64,000 bases of DNA, from positions 9,483,669 through 9,547,668 of the forward strand of contig NC_087072.1 in assembly GCF_026151205.1 (NCBI RefSeq). The letters are read 5' to 3'. Positions within the stretch are counted from its first letter, which is position 1. Every line of letters begins with the position of its first letter. The notes under the pieces are model-generated. The model did not search any database. It saw only the letters and a program-made list of their open reading frames with translations, and had not been told where the DNA came from. The DNA comes from Bolinopsis microptera. Lineage: Eukaryota; Ctenophora; Tentaculata; Lobata; Bolinopsidae. This document shows, one piece after another, positions 11,836 through 21,912 of the stretch. The position numbers and the translations under genes were made by a program.

Positions 11836-12029
11836 CTGGTAAAACATAGGATCGTCAGGGCATGCCTCAGAAAATTGTTGGTACTTGCAGCTTCGTTTTA
11901 CCACCGAGTAGTAATCGTTAGAATTCGGACACTTGAAGAACGTCTTAGTCTTGTTTGTGGCCTTATCTACAACTGTGCATTGTATCTTTAGGTAACCGTG
12001 ATACTGTACGAACTCACAAGTCGTGTATT
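11836..12029 (-). CDS. LDLRa-GPCR, coding exon 2
   Basis: Sixty-five codons (EYTTCEFVQYHGYLKIQC and onward) with six cysteines, bounded by a TTTCAG acceptor and a GTAAAA donor. It joins exon 1 in phase 1 and ends in phase 0. This is extracellular sequence after the signal peptide with no family motif I recognise. A 1-kb TTAA-flanked element lies in the intron between this exon and the main exon. Confidence 0.75.
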
Positions 12030-12172
12030 CTGAAATTCCCGAAAAATGTAGATTAATTGGTAAGAATATGCTACTAAATTTAGTCATATTATGGTTAGTT
12101 ATAAACTCATAACGACTGTATAAAGTACCGCTAATTTTTAAATGGTTAAACATGATTATTCGATATAATTAC

Positions 12173-12290
12173 CTTGAATGTTATCCCATGGTACTTCTGT
12201 AACGTATGGATAGGATGTTGTTGTTTGACTTATCACGGGTGACAGAAGAAACAGTAACAAAGGAAAGAAGACCTCCATCTGTGCAACCAT
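12173..12290 (-). CDS. LDLRa-GPCR, coding exon 1 (signal peptide)
   Basis: The ATG at 12290 begins a signal peptide, MVAQMEVFFPLLLFLLSPVI, followed by a Thr-rich mature start. The exon ends in phase 1 at a GTAATT donor, and the split Gly/Glu codon fits exon 2 exactly. A second in-frame Met at codon 5 could also start translation. The 12291-13020 stretch upstream is AT-rich with no gene or clear promoter element visible. Confidence 0.75.
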
Positions 12291-13020
12291 TCGCTAGTAA
12301 CTAAATAGTAGATTGAATTTAAGTTATTTAAAATCTTTCAATAATAAATATTTTGAAATTTTGATTATATTTGCTGAACAACCAAGGCTAAATTTCAAAG
12401 AAAATATTTGTTGTTGAGAATCTATACTAAAATTTTGTACGCAGTTAAACCTGTACAGTTTGTGTTTCAAATTTTGGCCTCTGTCTTCAACCTTTAACAA
12501 AACCCTGGCGCACTTTTAGCTAAGAATGATCCGATCGTCCAAAAAAATAAAACTTAATACTAACAGCAACACAAATAACAGTGTTCTAGGTCGTAAGAAA
12601 GTGACGAGGGTTTAATGCCGAATGAATGTTGTAATTAGGACTAACCTAGGTATGATATATAACGAAGCAATGAGCTATGCATAAAAGCAGATTCATTTCA
12701 TTCATGGTAACTAAATAAACTAAATAAACTGCAATAAACTGTCACATCAGAATTTATCGTGAAAAACCGGTTATCGATGCAAGCGCAGTAAATCCACAGC
12801 CAAATGATTATAACCAAAGCACATTTTATTAAACGAAGTTCTCACTGCAGTAATATAGTTCCTAATATAAAACAAGATAAGGATGCGTCCTCTAGAAAGT
12901 TTGACTCTGGAATATTATATGTAGTAATTTTATCGGTCATTATTTTCCGATGTAAATGCTGCGTTTGCTAGCATCATTTCGTAGATCATCGGAGAATGTA
13001 TTTACATCACTGCTTGCATT

Positions 13021-13151
13021 GTGTGATAACATGAGTTACACACCTCGTCAAACTCGTTATGTAACTCGTTTTTATCCAACTCGTCAAACTCGTTGGATAA
13101 AACTAATTTCACAACTCAAAGTTGTGATTTGTGAAAATAATGTTATCACAC
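13021..13151. repeat. Multi-hairpin foldback sequence
   Basis: A perfect 12-bp outer stem (gtgtgataacat at 13021-13032, atgttatcacac at 13140-13151) encloses three further hairpins: gagttaca/tgtaactc, tttttatccaac/gttggataaaa and tttcacaa/ttgtgaaa. The first two present the same loop word, tcgtcaaactcg. No convincing target duplication was found. It could fold as a four-way junction. Confidence 0.7.
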
Positions 13152-13337
13152 TCCAAGATGTAACTGCTTAATAGCGGAAGTGGTCCTTGTATAGGGTATC
13201 CAGCTGCTGCTGTGTGAGATAAGATTGAAGCTATGGAGCTGAGAGAAACACCGTGGTACTCCTACAGAAAGCTCCGGAAACAGATAACCACCTTATCAAA
13301 GAAAAAGTATTGGTGTTTCTTCTGAAACTCATTATAC

Positions 13338-14279
13338 TTTATCGGACGTTATTTGACCGGACATTGCGTAAGCGGACATAATTTTGAACGGACATTAAAA
13401 TGAACGCTCGAAGAATTCAGTTAATGTATTTAATTTAACTACCTTGCCGGACTTTATTTGAACGACATTAAATTTAAAATGAACGCTAGGCCTAAGATGA
13501 GAAATACGTACGGTACGTACCTTTAAAAATAGCTGTACGGTACGTACTTTTAAACTTGGGCTGAAACTGAAAGGTACAATGCTTGCAATTGCAAACAAAA
13601 TGCAGAAAACTCACGTTCACACGTGACACGACTTTCATGGAAGCTGAATTCGCTCATCGCTGCATTACAATTTATAATTTAGAGCAGTTGTACAATACGT
13701 GCGCGCAAGAATGTTCCAGAAGCAAGAAGGGTTGGACGATGTGACATTATATTTGGCGCTTTGAACTATGTTGGTTAAAAAGGTGGCAGATGTTGTTTAC
13801 GCGATTTTGAGCGCACCCTCATTGTGTGAAACAATCTTTAGAGACTACGAATATCTTATGATTATGAATAAAAGAAGGCTGAGGCTGAAGCCTCAGCTTG
13901 CTGAAAAACTAGTGTTTATTAACTCCAATATGAATAAGCACATTAAAATGTGATACTGATTTTATCTTTTACTGCTCATTTTTATCTCTCACTGTTAATT
14001 AATTATCTTAATAATTCATGTTTCTCTTCGACTACTACCTCAAATGAAATTATGATAATATTAATATTAAAGGAAAATTGCAAGTACTCCACTGACTTTG
14101 AAAAAAAGTAAAATTTTTTCCCCAACTGTACCCTATAGAGTATAGGGCCTGTACGGTACGTACCTTTAAAAGTTGATGTACCGTACGTGCTTTAAGCCCA
14201 GTACCGTACGTACTTCTCATTATTGCGCTAGGCCCTTCAGCGTCCAATTAATGTCGGCCGTTCAAATAAAGTCCGATAA
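13338..14279. mobile_element. Non-autonomous element with TTATCGGAC termini
   Basis: The left end TTATCGGACGTTATTTGA and the inverted right end TTATCGGACTTTATTTGA bound 942 bases. Inside both ends lie imperfect inverted blocks built of CGTACGGTACGTAC and GATGAGAA. Words of the same family (TTATCGGAC, ACATTAAAATGAACGC) recur at 38018-38275 and 43390-43545, within the arms of the foldback element there, and the right end alone recurs at 24870-24977. There is no coding sequence. Target duplication is not clear. Confidence 0.65.
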
Positions 14280-14966
14280 GGAAGTCGGGTAACTGTCCAA
14301 GAGTGTTCAGTTGTATTGTGCTGAGCTACAACAAGAGCACCCTCTCCACCCTCCGCGAACCTAGTAAAGATCGTGTGTGCTATGTGTGGCATCAATGTTC
14401 TCGTAATTAACGCACAAAGCGGGACGCTCTTGAAACTGGTTCACATTTTAAGGGGGTTAGATTCAATAGTTAGGGTACACATTATACATGTAAAACAAGT
14501 CACTGATTTTCATAATCACCTTGCGAGGCCTAGAAGACTCACCGGCACCCTGGCCAGGCATGCATTTGTTGAATAGATAAGAAGAAACTAAACCTTTGTT
14601 CACTGTTCAATTTGGTTCAGAGCGCTGGATTCTATGCTAATGATACTCACCGTAATAAACCAAAGCATCAACTTTATAACCCAGTGCTATTCCAAGCATC
14701 CGATGTATTATAATTAATTTATGGGACTCCTCAGACTACCGTCAAGAACTTGCAGCAGCTTAGTGCCAAGGATCTGAGAGGACATAAACTAAAAGTAAAA
14801 ACTGGAAGGTATGAAGTTGAGAATACAGAGTCTGTGAATTCTGCAGCAAAGATTCCGTGGTAGAGCTCTTTCCAAATCTTCCTGGTGTCGATCTTATAAT
14901 AGAAGATGAGGAACACTTTCTCAAAACAAGTCCCAGATACCATTCCAGTAGGAGAAACACCAAGGA
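14183..14966. repeat. Left part of a tandemly duplicated segment, split by the LTR retrotransposon
   Basis: This matches 24866-25670 almost base for base. Its continuation lies beyond the retrotransposon at 24511-24865. One frame near 14880-14960 reads IEDEEHFLKTSPRYHSSR, resembling the EDE-HFL-CP-Y motif at the C-terminus of some LINE polyproteins, so the unit itself probably derives from an old retroelement. Confidence 0.8.
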
Positions 14967-15754
14967 TAGTGTAATATGGTAAGCTAGTTACAGCAGTATT
15001 TATATATATATTAGGCTTTTTAGATCTTTTAGAATATTCTAGTATTAGTGTTAAATAACCGTTAGGATTAGTATAAGATTAGATTAGATTAGTGGAATAG
15101 ATTATGGATGGTTTTGCGGAGGAAGGCACGTGTTAGTCAGGTTAGCTAGTTAAGTTAGGTTATTGGACAGACTGGGCCGCGCGGTGTCACGTGGTTCGCC
15201 ATGTGATGTCACGTGACCCAGTGCTGGTAGGTTTTGCTTGCCCCGTTAGCGGCAGTTCTTCGGGAAGCATTTAACGGTAAGGTTGTAAAAGTTACCGCTT
15301 CCGAGGACAGTGTAGCGTGGCCTTCGAGTCGCTAGTCTTGGTTTATTGATCTAATAGTAATATATTACCTTTCGAGACTTATTGTTCGAACCCCCTGTTT
15401 CCTTTGTTCTTACCTAACTTAGGACTCGATCAAGTCATTCGATCATTTAAAGTTGTACGGCACTCAGAAGCCTGTAAGAGTTAAAGTTGCAGAGCTTGAG
15501 AGCTAGAGATTTGCAGGTATTCGTGTACGAGACTTCGACATCGTACCCGTATATTTCTTTAAGTACCGCGTACGATACTTCAAGATCGTACCCGTGTATT
15601 TCGTAAGTACTGTGTACGACACTTCTCTATCGTACCCTTGTACATTTTAATTACCCGTGTACGCCACTTCGCTACCGTACCTTTGTGAGCAGGCAGTGTA
15701 GACCACCGGTACGCCTCGGGAGGACTGTTCTGGTGCCAACCTTATTTTACACTA
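14967..15754 (+). repeat. 5' LTR (788 bp)
   Basis: It runs from TAGTGTAATATGG to TTTTACACTA, with an 8-bp terminal inverted repeat. A TATA-like run lies at about 15001-15012. Four 22-nt hairpin units with a constant ACTTC in the loop lie at 15525-15546, 15570-15591, 15614-15635 and 15659-15680. After the LTR comes tctggagaacctagg. I could not assign a standard tRNA primer to it. Confidence 0.92.
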
Positions 15755-15780
15755 TCTGGAGAACCTAGGAAAGTGGTACT

Positions 15781-17145
15781 ATGTCTGGACTCACAGGAAT
15801 GGAGCAGGAGATGAAGGAACTAGTAGAGGATGAAAAACGGATTGTGGATCAGATTGTGGAGGTGAAATTGGAAATGAAGTCTTGGGACACAAGTGAGAAA
15901 GAGGTGGAGATAAAAGAGAGCAAAGTGGAGTTGTTTGATTTGAGCGAGAAGAGAGAGGAGTGTTTGAGCAGAGTGAGAGAGTTGGAGAGAGATATGAACA
16001 GGTGGAGAGAAGAAGCAGAGCTTGAGCGAGAGAGATTGATGAGGGAACAAGATGTAAAGATGGAGAGAACGAGCGACTTATTTCAAGAAAGAGCGAGGAC
16101 AACTGAGAGCGATAATCTTCAACCCGGAAATACAGAAAGAGATAAGGGAGAGTACACGATGAAGTGTAAGGCGCCGAGGTACAGGAAAAATGATGACTTC
16201 TGTACATTTCTGCAGAGATTCGAGCAGTGGGTCCTGTTATGCGGAGTAAAGGACAATCTCGACTTGAGGCTTGCAAATCAGATAGAAGACGATGCAAAGT
16301 TCAAGAAAGTGAAGAACATCCGGCTGTCGAGTGATGAGAGAGGTGAGGTGAAGATGCTGATTAGTGCGGTGAAAAGAGAGCTATATCCCGCTACTGATGC
16401 AAGAATAATGAGGACAACGTTCCATAAGATGAAGCAGGAAGTGTTGGAGAGCGTGGAGCAGTTCGCAGAGAGAATACAGGATACTGCTGAGAAGATCTAC
16501 CCGAGAGCTGTGGAGAGAGAGAGCGCAGGTATCACTGTGTTGATACAGGGCGTGAGAGACCCCGCTATTAAAAGACGGCTCCTTCAGATGAACACGGAGA
16601 CAGAGGATTTTGATAGTGTGATCCGTTTAGCTGTACAGGAGGAACACATATCCAAGGCAGTAGAGGGAGAGCTTGACAGTGATCCGATGACTATACTGGA
16701 ATTCCGGGCACCTACTTATGGTGTTGGCAGGCAAGGTGTGAAAGAAGAGGATGAGAATGACTGTCAGATGTGTGGGAAGAGGGGTCACAAGGCTGACTCG
16801 TGTTGGAGCAATATAGTGTGCCAGCTGTGTGAAGGTAAAGGGCATGTTGCCAGTGTTTGTAGGAGTAGAGTGAGTCCGGTTGAGCGGAGTAGCAGAGGTG
16901 CGAGTAGAGGTGCGAGTAGAGGTGCGAGTAGAGATGCGAGTAGAGGAGAGAGTCGCAGGCCGTTGATTTGTTATAATTGTCGCGGTGAGGGACACATCCA
17001 AAGATTCTGCAACGTCGACAGAGGGCGATCTGGAGGACGAGGAGGGCAGTACAGACCCACAGAGACTGAACAGTATGGTATGCAGAGAGACCATTTAAAC
17101 GGGCGTGCGACTGGACAAAATCAATTCCCCGTCAGTCGCAATTAA
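15781..17145 (+). CDS. Gag polyprotein (454 aa)
   Basis: This encodes the structural protein that assembles the virus-like particle and binds the element RNA. It starts only 27 bases after the 5' LTR. Residues 1 to about 110 are Glu/Lys/Arg-rich and strongly predicted by eye to be coiled coil. About 130-290 is the capsid-like region. Three CCHC zinc knuckles follow: CQMCGKRGHKADSC (about 328), CQLCEGKGHVASVC (about 347) and CYNCRGEGHIQRFC (about 397). An RGAS-type repeat lies between the second and third. Three knuckles is more than the usual one or two. It ends with TAA at 17143-17145 in the same frame as pol. Confidence 0.93.
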   Translation: MSGLTGMEQEMKELVEDEKRIVDQIVEVKLEMKSWDTSEKEVEIKESKVELFDLSEKREECLSRVRELERDMNRWREEAELERERLMREQDVKMERTSDLFQERARTTESDNLQPGNTERDKGEYTMKCKAPRYRKNDDFCTFLQRFEQWVLLCGVKDNLDLRLANQIEDDAKFKKVKNIRLSSDERGEVKMLISAVKRELYPATDARIMRTTFHKMKQEVLESVEQFAERIQDTAEKIYPRAVERESAGITVLIQGVRDPAIKRRLLQMNTETEDFDSVIRLAVQEEHISKAVEGELDSDPMTILEFRAPTYGVGRQGVKEEDENDCQMCGKRGHKADSCWSNIVCQLCEGKGHVASVCRSRVSPVERSSRGASRGASRGASRDASRGESRRPLICYNCRGEGHIQRFCNVDRGRSGGRGGQYRPTETEQYGMQRDHLNGRATGQNQFPVSRN

Positions 17146-20100
17146 AATCATCATGGGAAGCAGAAGGAGGTGAATGCGGTGAACTGGAAACACATCTTGG
17201 TGGCTGGGAGTTGCAGAGGAGTGGCAGCCTACCTTTTTGTTGACAGCGGGTCGGCTGTGAGTATTGTGTCCACGGGTTTTGTGAGAGGACTGAGACTAGA
17301 GAGCGGGATCCGACCGTGTAACATGACCTTGAAGTCATTTTCTCAAGACACGATACAAATCAGAGGAGAGTTAGAGATGGAAGTGGTGGTTGCTGGAAAT
17401 AAGTTTGTGCACACTTTCGTGGTAACTGATCTGTTAGACACAGAGTTCCTGATTGGAGATGACTTCTTGAGATCGAATAGAGTGACGCTGGATTATAACA
17501 AGTGCAGATTGGTGCTGTATAACGGAGATGAGGTGCCGTTCACGGAGAAGCCGGAGAATGTAAAGCAGCAGATAAAAGTGAGATGTAGCAGAGTCACAGT
17601 CATTCCTCCAAACACGGTGCAATACATCAGTGGAAAGCTGCAGGCGAAAGGAGTGAACTTCAAGGGTTTGATTGAGCCACAGTACAAGCAGGGAATTGGA
17701 GAGACAGGAATTCTGTTCGCTCATGCAGTTGTGCACTCTGAGAAGAGACTGATCCCGATGAAGTGTATTAACGCAACTGATGAACCGATAACAATTCACA
17801 AGAACAAGATCATTGCACTGTTGAAGCCTGTAGGCGATCAAGATTTCATACACGGCGTGCAAAGGAGCAGGAGTCACGATGTCGGAGTGAGAGGAACTAC
17901 AATTGATGACCAAGCTCAGGAGACCAGGAGTGAGCCAGGACAGATAGGTGGGGAGAAATGGATTCAGAGTGAGTTGTTTGAGAGGCTCGGGCTGGACGAG
18001 ATAGAGGTGGCAATGTCTAACACTGAGAAGACCAGACTGAAGGAGATAATCTGGAGATTCAGGGACTGCTTCTCGCATGATGAGTTTGATATTGGGTGCT
18101 GCAATATGTATGAAGCAAAGATCAAGATGAAGGAGGGAGAGTCGCCCAGCTGGACATATCCTATACCTACCCCGTACAAACTTCAACCAGAGATGGACCG
18201 CCAAATTGACCAGATGGTGAAAGCGGGGATTGCAGAGCCCCTGAAAAGACCCAGTGACTTCAACCATCCTATATTTCTGGTAAAGAAGAATACAGATCCT
18301 GAATCATGGAGATTAGTGGCAGATCTGAGAGGAACCAACAAAGTCTGCATGGATGAGAAATACCCGTTACCCAACTTGAATCACGTGTTAGACACGATAG
18401 GATCAGATTCTATTTATTCAAGTTTCGATCTCTCCAAGAGTTTCTGGCAAATACCATACTCTGAGGATTCGAAGAAAGTCACAGCGTTCATGCACAGGGG
18501 AAGATCATACTGTTGGGCTCGTATGATCATGGGTCACAAGAACTCCAGTAGCGTGTTCTCGAAGGTGATGTGGAAACTTCTGGCAACAGTTCCGATAGAA
18601 CAGTTAATATTTTTCATCGACGATCTGTTCCTGAGTTCAAAGACTGTGAGCGAACATCTTGACAGATTGGAGATCTTGCTAATGAGACTGGTTCAAGCGA
18701 ATCTGACATTGACTCCCAAGAAATGTATGCTACTGAGGGAGAAAGTTACATTCGTGGGTGTGTCAATCAGCGAGGACGGAGTACAGATCACAGAGGACAG
18801 GGTTAAGGATCTACTTGCCTTACCTGTTCCCACCACTGTGAAGAGGGTTCAAGAAGTGTTAGGTGCCTTGAACTACGTGAGGAAGTGGATACCCAGATAC
18901 AGCGTAATCGCGAAGCCTCTTCACAAGCTCACTACGAAGGAAGCAAAGTTTGAGTGGACAAGTGAGTGCCAGGAGGCGTTTGAGGAGCTAAAGAGAGCGG
19001 TGGCGGAGAGTACGATGTTGGCTATACCTGATACAGAGGACCCATTCCAGTCATATCACCTGACAGTGGACGCTAGCAAACATGGATACGGAGCTACCTT
19101 GAGCCAGGAGATAGTACGAGATGGAAAGAGAGAGAGGAGAATAGTAGCATTCTATAGTAAAGCTGTACCACCCTACAAGAGAGAAAGGAGCCAGACACAG
19201 CTAGAATTTGATGCCATGGTGATAGCCATTGATCACTGGAAGATGTATCTCAGAAACACCAAGTTCAAAGTTATAACGGACTGTAAGAGTCTCCTATCAG
19301 CGAGCGACACCCTGTTCTCAAAATCAGATCCTGCTTTAATCAGGAAGTGCCAGGAGCTCTCCAACTACTCCTTTGATATCGTGCACATTGAAGGAAAAGA
19401 GAACACGCTGTGTGACTTTTTGAGCAGATTTCCATTCAGAAGGAAATTCGTGGAAGCATCATGCCAGACAGAAGTCAGTGGAGCGGAGAGATCGAGAGGA
19501 GAGGAGTTTACCAGGTCTCTGGGTGTCGATACCATTCCGAGTCATAACGCTCCCGTCGTTAGTGAATCCTATAGTAATGTTACACGTGATCACAACGCTT
19601 CTGACGTTAGTGAATCCTCTGAGAAGAGTTTTGGTGTGGTGAGTGACGCTGATAACGTCATGTGCGGTATGGGAGAGAACAGCAGAGTGTGTAGTAGTGG
19701 GAGCGAGATAGTAATCAGTGAGGGGATAAATGGCTGGAAGAATGAGATATGGAGAGAGCAGAGTACAGATGAGATGATAATTGATGAGCATGATGAGAAC
19801 AAGGTGACTAAGAGAGATCAAACGGAGAAAAGTGATCTACAACTCCTGTTCGAGGACAATCATGATGGACATGTGAGGATGGTAAAGCTCAAGGAGAAGG
19901 ATGTTCCTGTATGTATTTGCAGCATCGATGTGATGCCACGACTTCAGAAGAAGCAGGGTAATTGTAAACAGGTTACCTTTGCAGTACCAGATACAGAGAC
20001 AGACAAACAATGCTTACCAGATTTGGAAAGGATCAAGACAGAGCAGAACTTGGATCCAATATTGAGGATTGTGAAACAGTGGGTTAAAGACGGCGCCCGG

Positions 20101-21912
20101 GGAACAATCCAGGTGAACCGTGTGCCAGACAAATTGATCACCTATTGGACCCAATTTAGCTTGATGAAAGTGGATGAAAGCGGACTCTTGAAGAGAAAGT
20201 GGGTTTCAAGAAAAGAGAAAGATTCGAGAGAGTTAATCGTGATACCAGACAGCTATGAAGAGGAGATCATGAGACTGTTTCACGACAACATCACCAACTG
20301 TCATCCGGGAATCAGCACCTGTGTGGAGAAATGCAGGGAGTACTTCTACTGGCCAAAGATGGAGCAGGACTTCAAAATGTACATCAAAGCGTGCATAAGA
20401 TGCGGAGAGATGAAGCAGCCGAAAGCTTATCTGAAAGCACCGTTAAAGCATTTGTTCTTCCACCATTTCAATGACGCTATTGTAATTGATCACATAGTAC
20501 CGACAGCAAATCAGAGAACACCCCGAGGATATCGATACATCCTTACTATCTCTGATGCCTGGTCAAACTATCTGGTAGCAGTTCCAGTCAAGAGTCAAAC
20601 TGCTAAGGAGAATATAGCAGCAATAATGAAGAACTGGGTATTAAAGTTCGGAATGTGTCGGGAGTTAATTGTGGATAATCACCCCGGGTTCAGAGCAGAA
20701 TTCTTCAAGGAAGTTTGGGAGTTTTTCGAGTGCAAGAAAACTCACGGAACATCGTATAAAGCGTCTAGCACGGCCCGTGCTGAGAGCAACAACAAGAGAA
20801 CAAATCGAGCGTTGCGTGCATGCATTCCTAGGGGAAAGGAGAACTGTTGGGATATGTACCTGGACAAGAGTACATTTGCCTTGAACTGTTTGAAGAACCG
20901 GAGAACTGGGTATTCTGCTCACAAGATGATATTTGGCACAGAGGTCAACTTGCCGTTGAATCTGATGTTAGATGATAGAGAAAAGCATCAGCCAGATACG
21001 AGGAACGCCGCTGCCAGGGAGGCGTACGAGCTTCACAGAGAAATGAAGAGGATCATCAGGAGAGTGAGAGAGAGTGCTAATGTAGATTTCATGTATGCAC
21101 AGAGGCAACATGATCGAAACCTGCATGGTCCTTACTTTAAGGAGAACGACTTTTGTTTCGTGTTAGTGCAATGTCCTAAACACAAGTTTGCTCCACGATT
21201 TAGGGGTCCGTGCAAGGTGAAGAAGGTACTAAATGATCACTTGTATGTGGTGGAGTACGGACCTGGGTTAGAGAAGGTCACGAACATTTGTAAAATGAAG
21301 CACTACGAGATGAACAGATTCTCGGAGAAAAGAGTAGTGATTCGTGAAGACAACAGATATACTGCGGAGCCAGTGAGAAAAGACCCAGTGAGAAGGGACA
21401 GTGGGGATAGTGATAGCAGTAGTGATGAGGAGTGGATGCCTGAGCATGTGGAGAGAGGGAGTTCTGTGGTTCGAGAGAGTACCTTGTCTAGTCAGAATAT
21501 TGATATTCCTGACGTACCTCTATCACCGGAATATTCACTTCCCTTCAGAACGGAAGGTCAGGACATTTCAATCCAACATGACCCTCAGACACCAGCTAGG
21601 GTTAACACTCCTATTCATATTTCATCACCTATCCAGGAGACAGAATCGAGTTTTGGATCCTTCCACACACCCGGGTGGGGCAGAGGGGTTGAGGAACCTA
21701 CATCCCGGATGGAAGATAGTTTGAGTCCTGTCATACTGGGGGAGAGCAACAGTACACTAGCTTACTCACCTGAGGAACAGAGTACACCTGTAGTCAGTGG
21801 AGGACGTTCTCTAAGGAATAGAGCAGAATTAAAGAAGCCGGATTACTACAGACCGGTGTCGAGAATTAGTGTTGTATTGAAGGTGGTAAAGGACAGTTTA
21901 CTTGGTTTTTAG
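17146..21912 (+). CDS. Pol polyprotein: protease, RT, RNase H, integrase
   Basis: The frame is the same as gag and is open directly after gag's TAA. There is no ATG before the protease domain in this frame, so expression probably needs readthrough of that stop. Numbered from codon 17170: aspartic protease DSGSA (D25); RT with LVADLRG and the catalytic FIDD (482-485, an F for the usual Y); RNase H TVDASKHGYGA (D634); integrase zinc-binding H1038, H1045, C1075, C1078; catalytic D1107, D1169 and E1205 with D-x35-E spacing. The last 250 residues are Ser/Glu/Pro-rich with no env-like features. All catalytic residues are intact and no internal stop is seen. Confidence 0.93.
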   Translation, partial: NHHGKQKEVNAVNWKHILVAGSCRGVAAYLFVDSGSAVSIVSTGFVRGLRLESGIRPCNMTLKSFSQDTIQIRGELEMEVVVAGNKFVHTFVVTDLLDTEFLIGDDFLRSNRVTLDYNKCRLVLYNGDEVPFTEKPENVKQQIKVRCSRVTVIPPNTVQYISGKLQAKGVNFKGLIEPQYKQGIGETGILFAHAVVHSEKRLIPMKCINATDEPITIHKNKIIALLKPVGDQDFIHGVQRSRSHDVGVRGTTIDDQAQETRSEPGQIGGEKWIQSELFERLGLDEIEVAMSNTEKTRLKEIIWRFRDCFSHDEFDIGCCNMYEAKIKMKEGESPSWTYPIPTPYKLQPEMDRQIDQMVKAGIAEPLKRPSDFNHPIFLVKKNTDPESWRLVADLRGTNKVCMDEKYPLPNLNHVLDTIGSDSIYSSFDLSKSFWQIPYSEDSKKVTAFMHRGRSYCWARMIMGHKNSSSVFSKVMWKLLATVPIEQLIFFIDDLFLSSKTVSEHLDRLEILLMRLVQANLTLTPKKCMLLREKVTFVGVSISEDGVQITEDRVKDLLALPVPTTVKRVQEVLGALNYVRKWIPRYSVIAKPLHKLTTKEAKFEWTSECQEAFEELKRAVAESTMLAIPDTEDPFQSYHLTVDASKHGYGATLSQEIVRDGKRERRIVAFYSKAVPPYKRERSQTQLEFDAMVIAIDHWKMYLRNTKFKVITDCKSLLSASDTLFSKSDPALIRKCQELSNYSFDIVHIEGKENTLCDFLSRFPFRRKFVEASCQTEVSGAERSRGEEFTRSLGVDTIPSHNAPVVSESYSNVTRDHNASDVSESSEKSFGVVSDADNVMCGMGENSRVCSSGSEIVISEGINGWKNEIWREQSTDEMIIDEHDENKVTKRDQTEKSDLQLLFEDNHDGHVRMVKLKEKDVPVCICSIDVMPRLQKKQGNCKQVTFAVPDTETDKQCLPDLERIKTEQNLDPILRIVKQWVKDGARGTIQVNRVPDKLITYWTQFSLMKVDESGLLKRKWVSRKEKDSRELIVIPDSYEEEIMRLFHDNITNCHPGISTCVEKCREYFYWPKMEQDFKMYIKACIRCGEMKQPKAYLKAPLKHLFFHHFNDAIVIDHIVPTANQRTPRGYRYILTISDAWSNYLVAVPVKSQTAKENIAAIMKNWVLKFGMCRELIVDNHPGFRAEFFKEVWEFFECKKTHGTSYKASSTARAESNNKRTNRALRACIPRGKENCWDMYLDKSTFALNCLKNRRTGYSAHKMIFGTEVNLPLNLMLDDREKHQPDTRNAAAREAYELHREMKRIIRRVRESANVDFMYAQRQHDRNLHGPYFKENDFCFVLVQCPKHKFAPRFRGPCKVKKVLNDHLYVVEYGPGLEKVTNICKMKHYEMNRFSEKRVVIREDNRYTAEPVRKDPVRRDSGDSDSSSDEEWMPEHVERGSSVVRESTLSSQNIDIPDVPLSPEYSLPFRTEGQDISIQHDPQTPARVNTPIHISSPIQETESSFGSFHTPGWGRGVEEPTSRMEDSLSPVILGESNSTLAYSPEEQSTPVVSGGRSLRNRAELKKPDYYRPVSRISVVLKVVKDSLLGF

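Noticed and set aside
15791-16297. Minus-strand frame opposite gag
   Set aside because: A shadow of the purine-rich coiled-coil coding region of gag. There are no motifs. The other frames opposite pol are likewise shadows.
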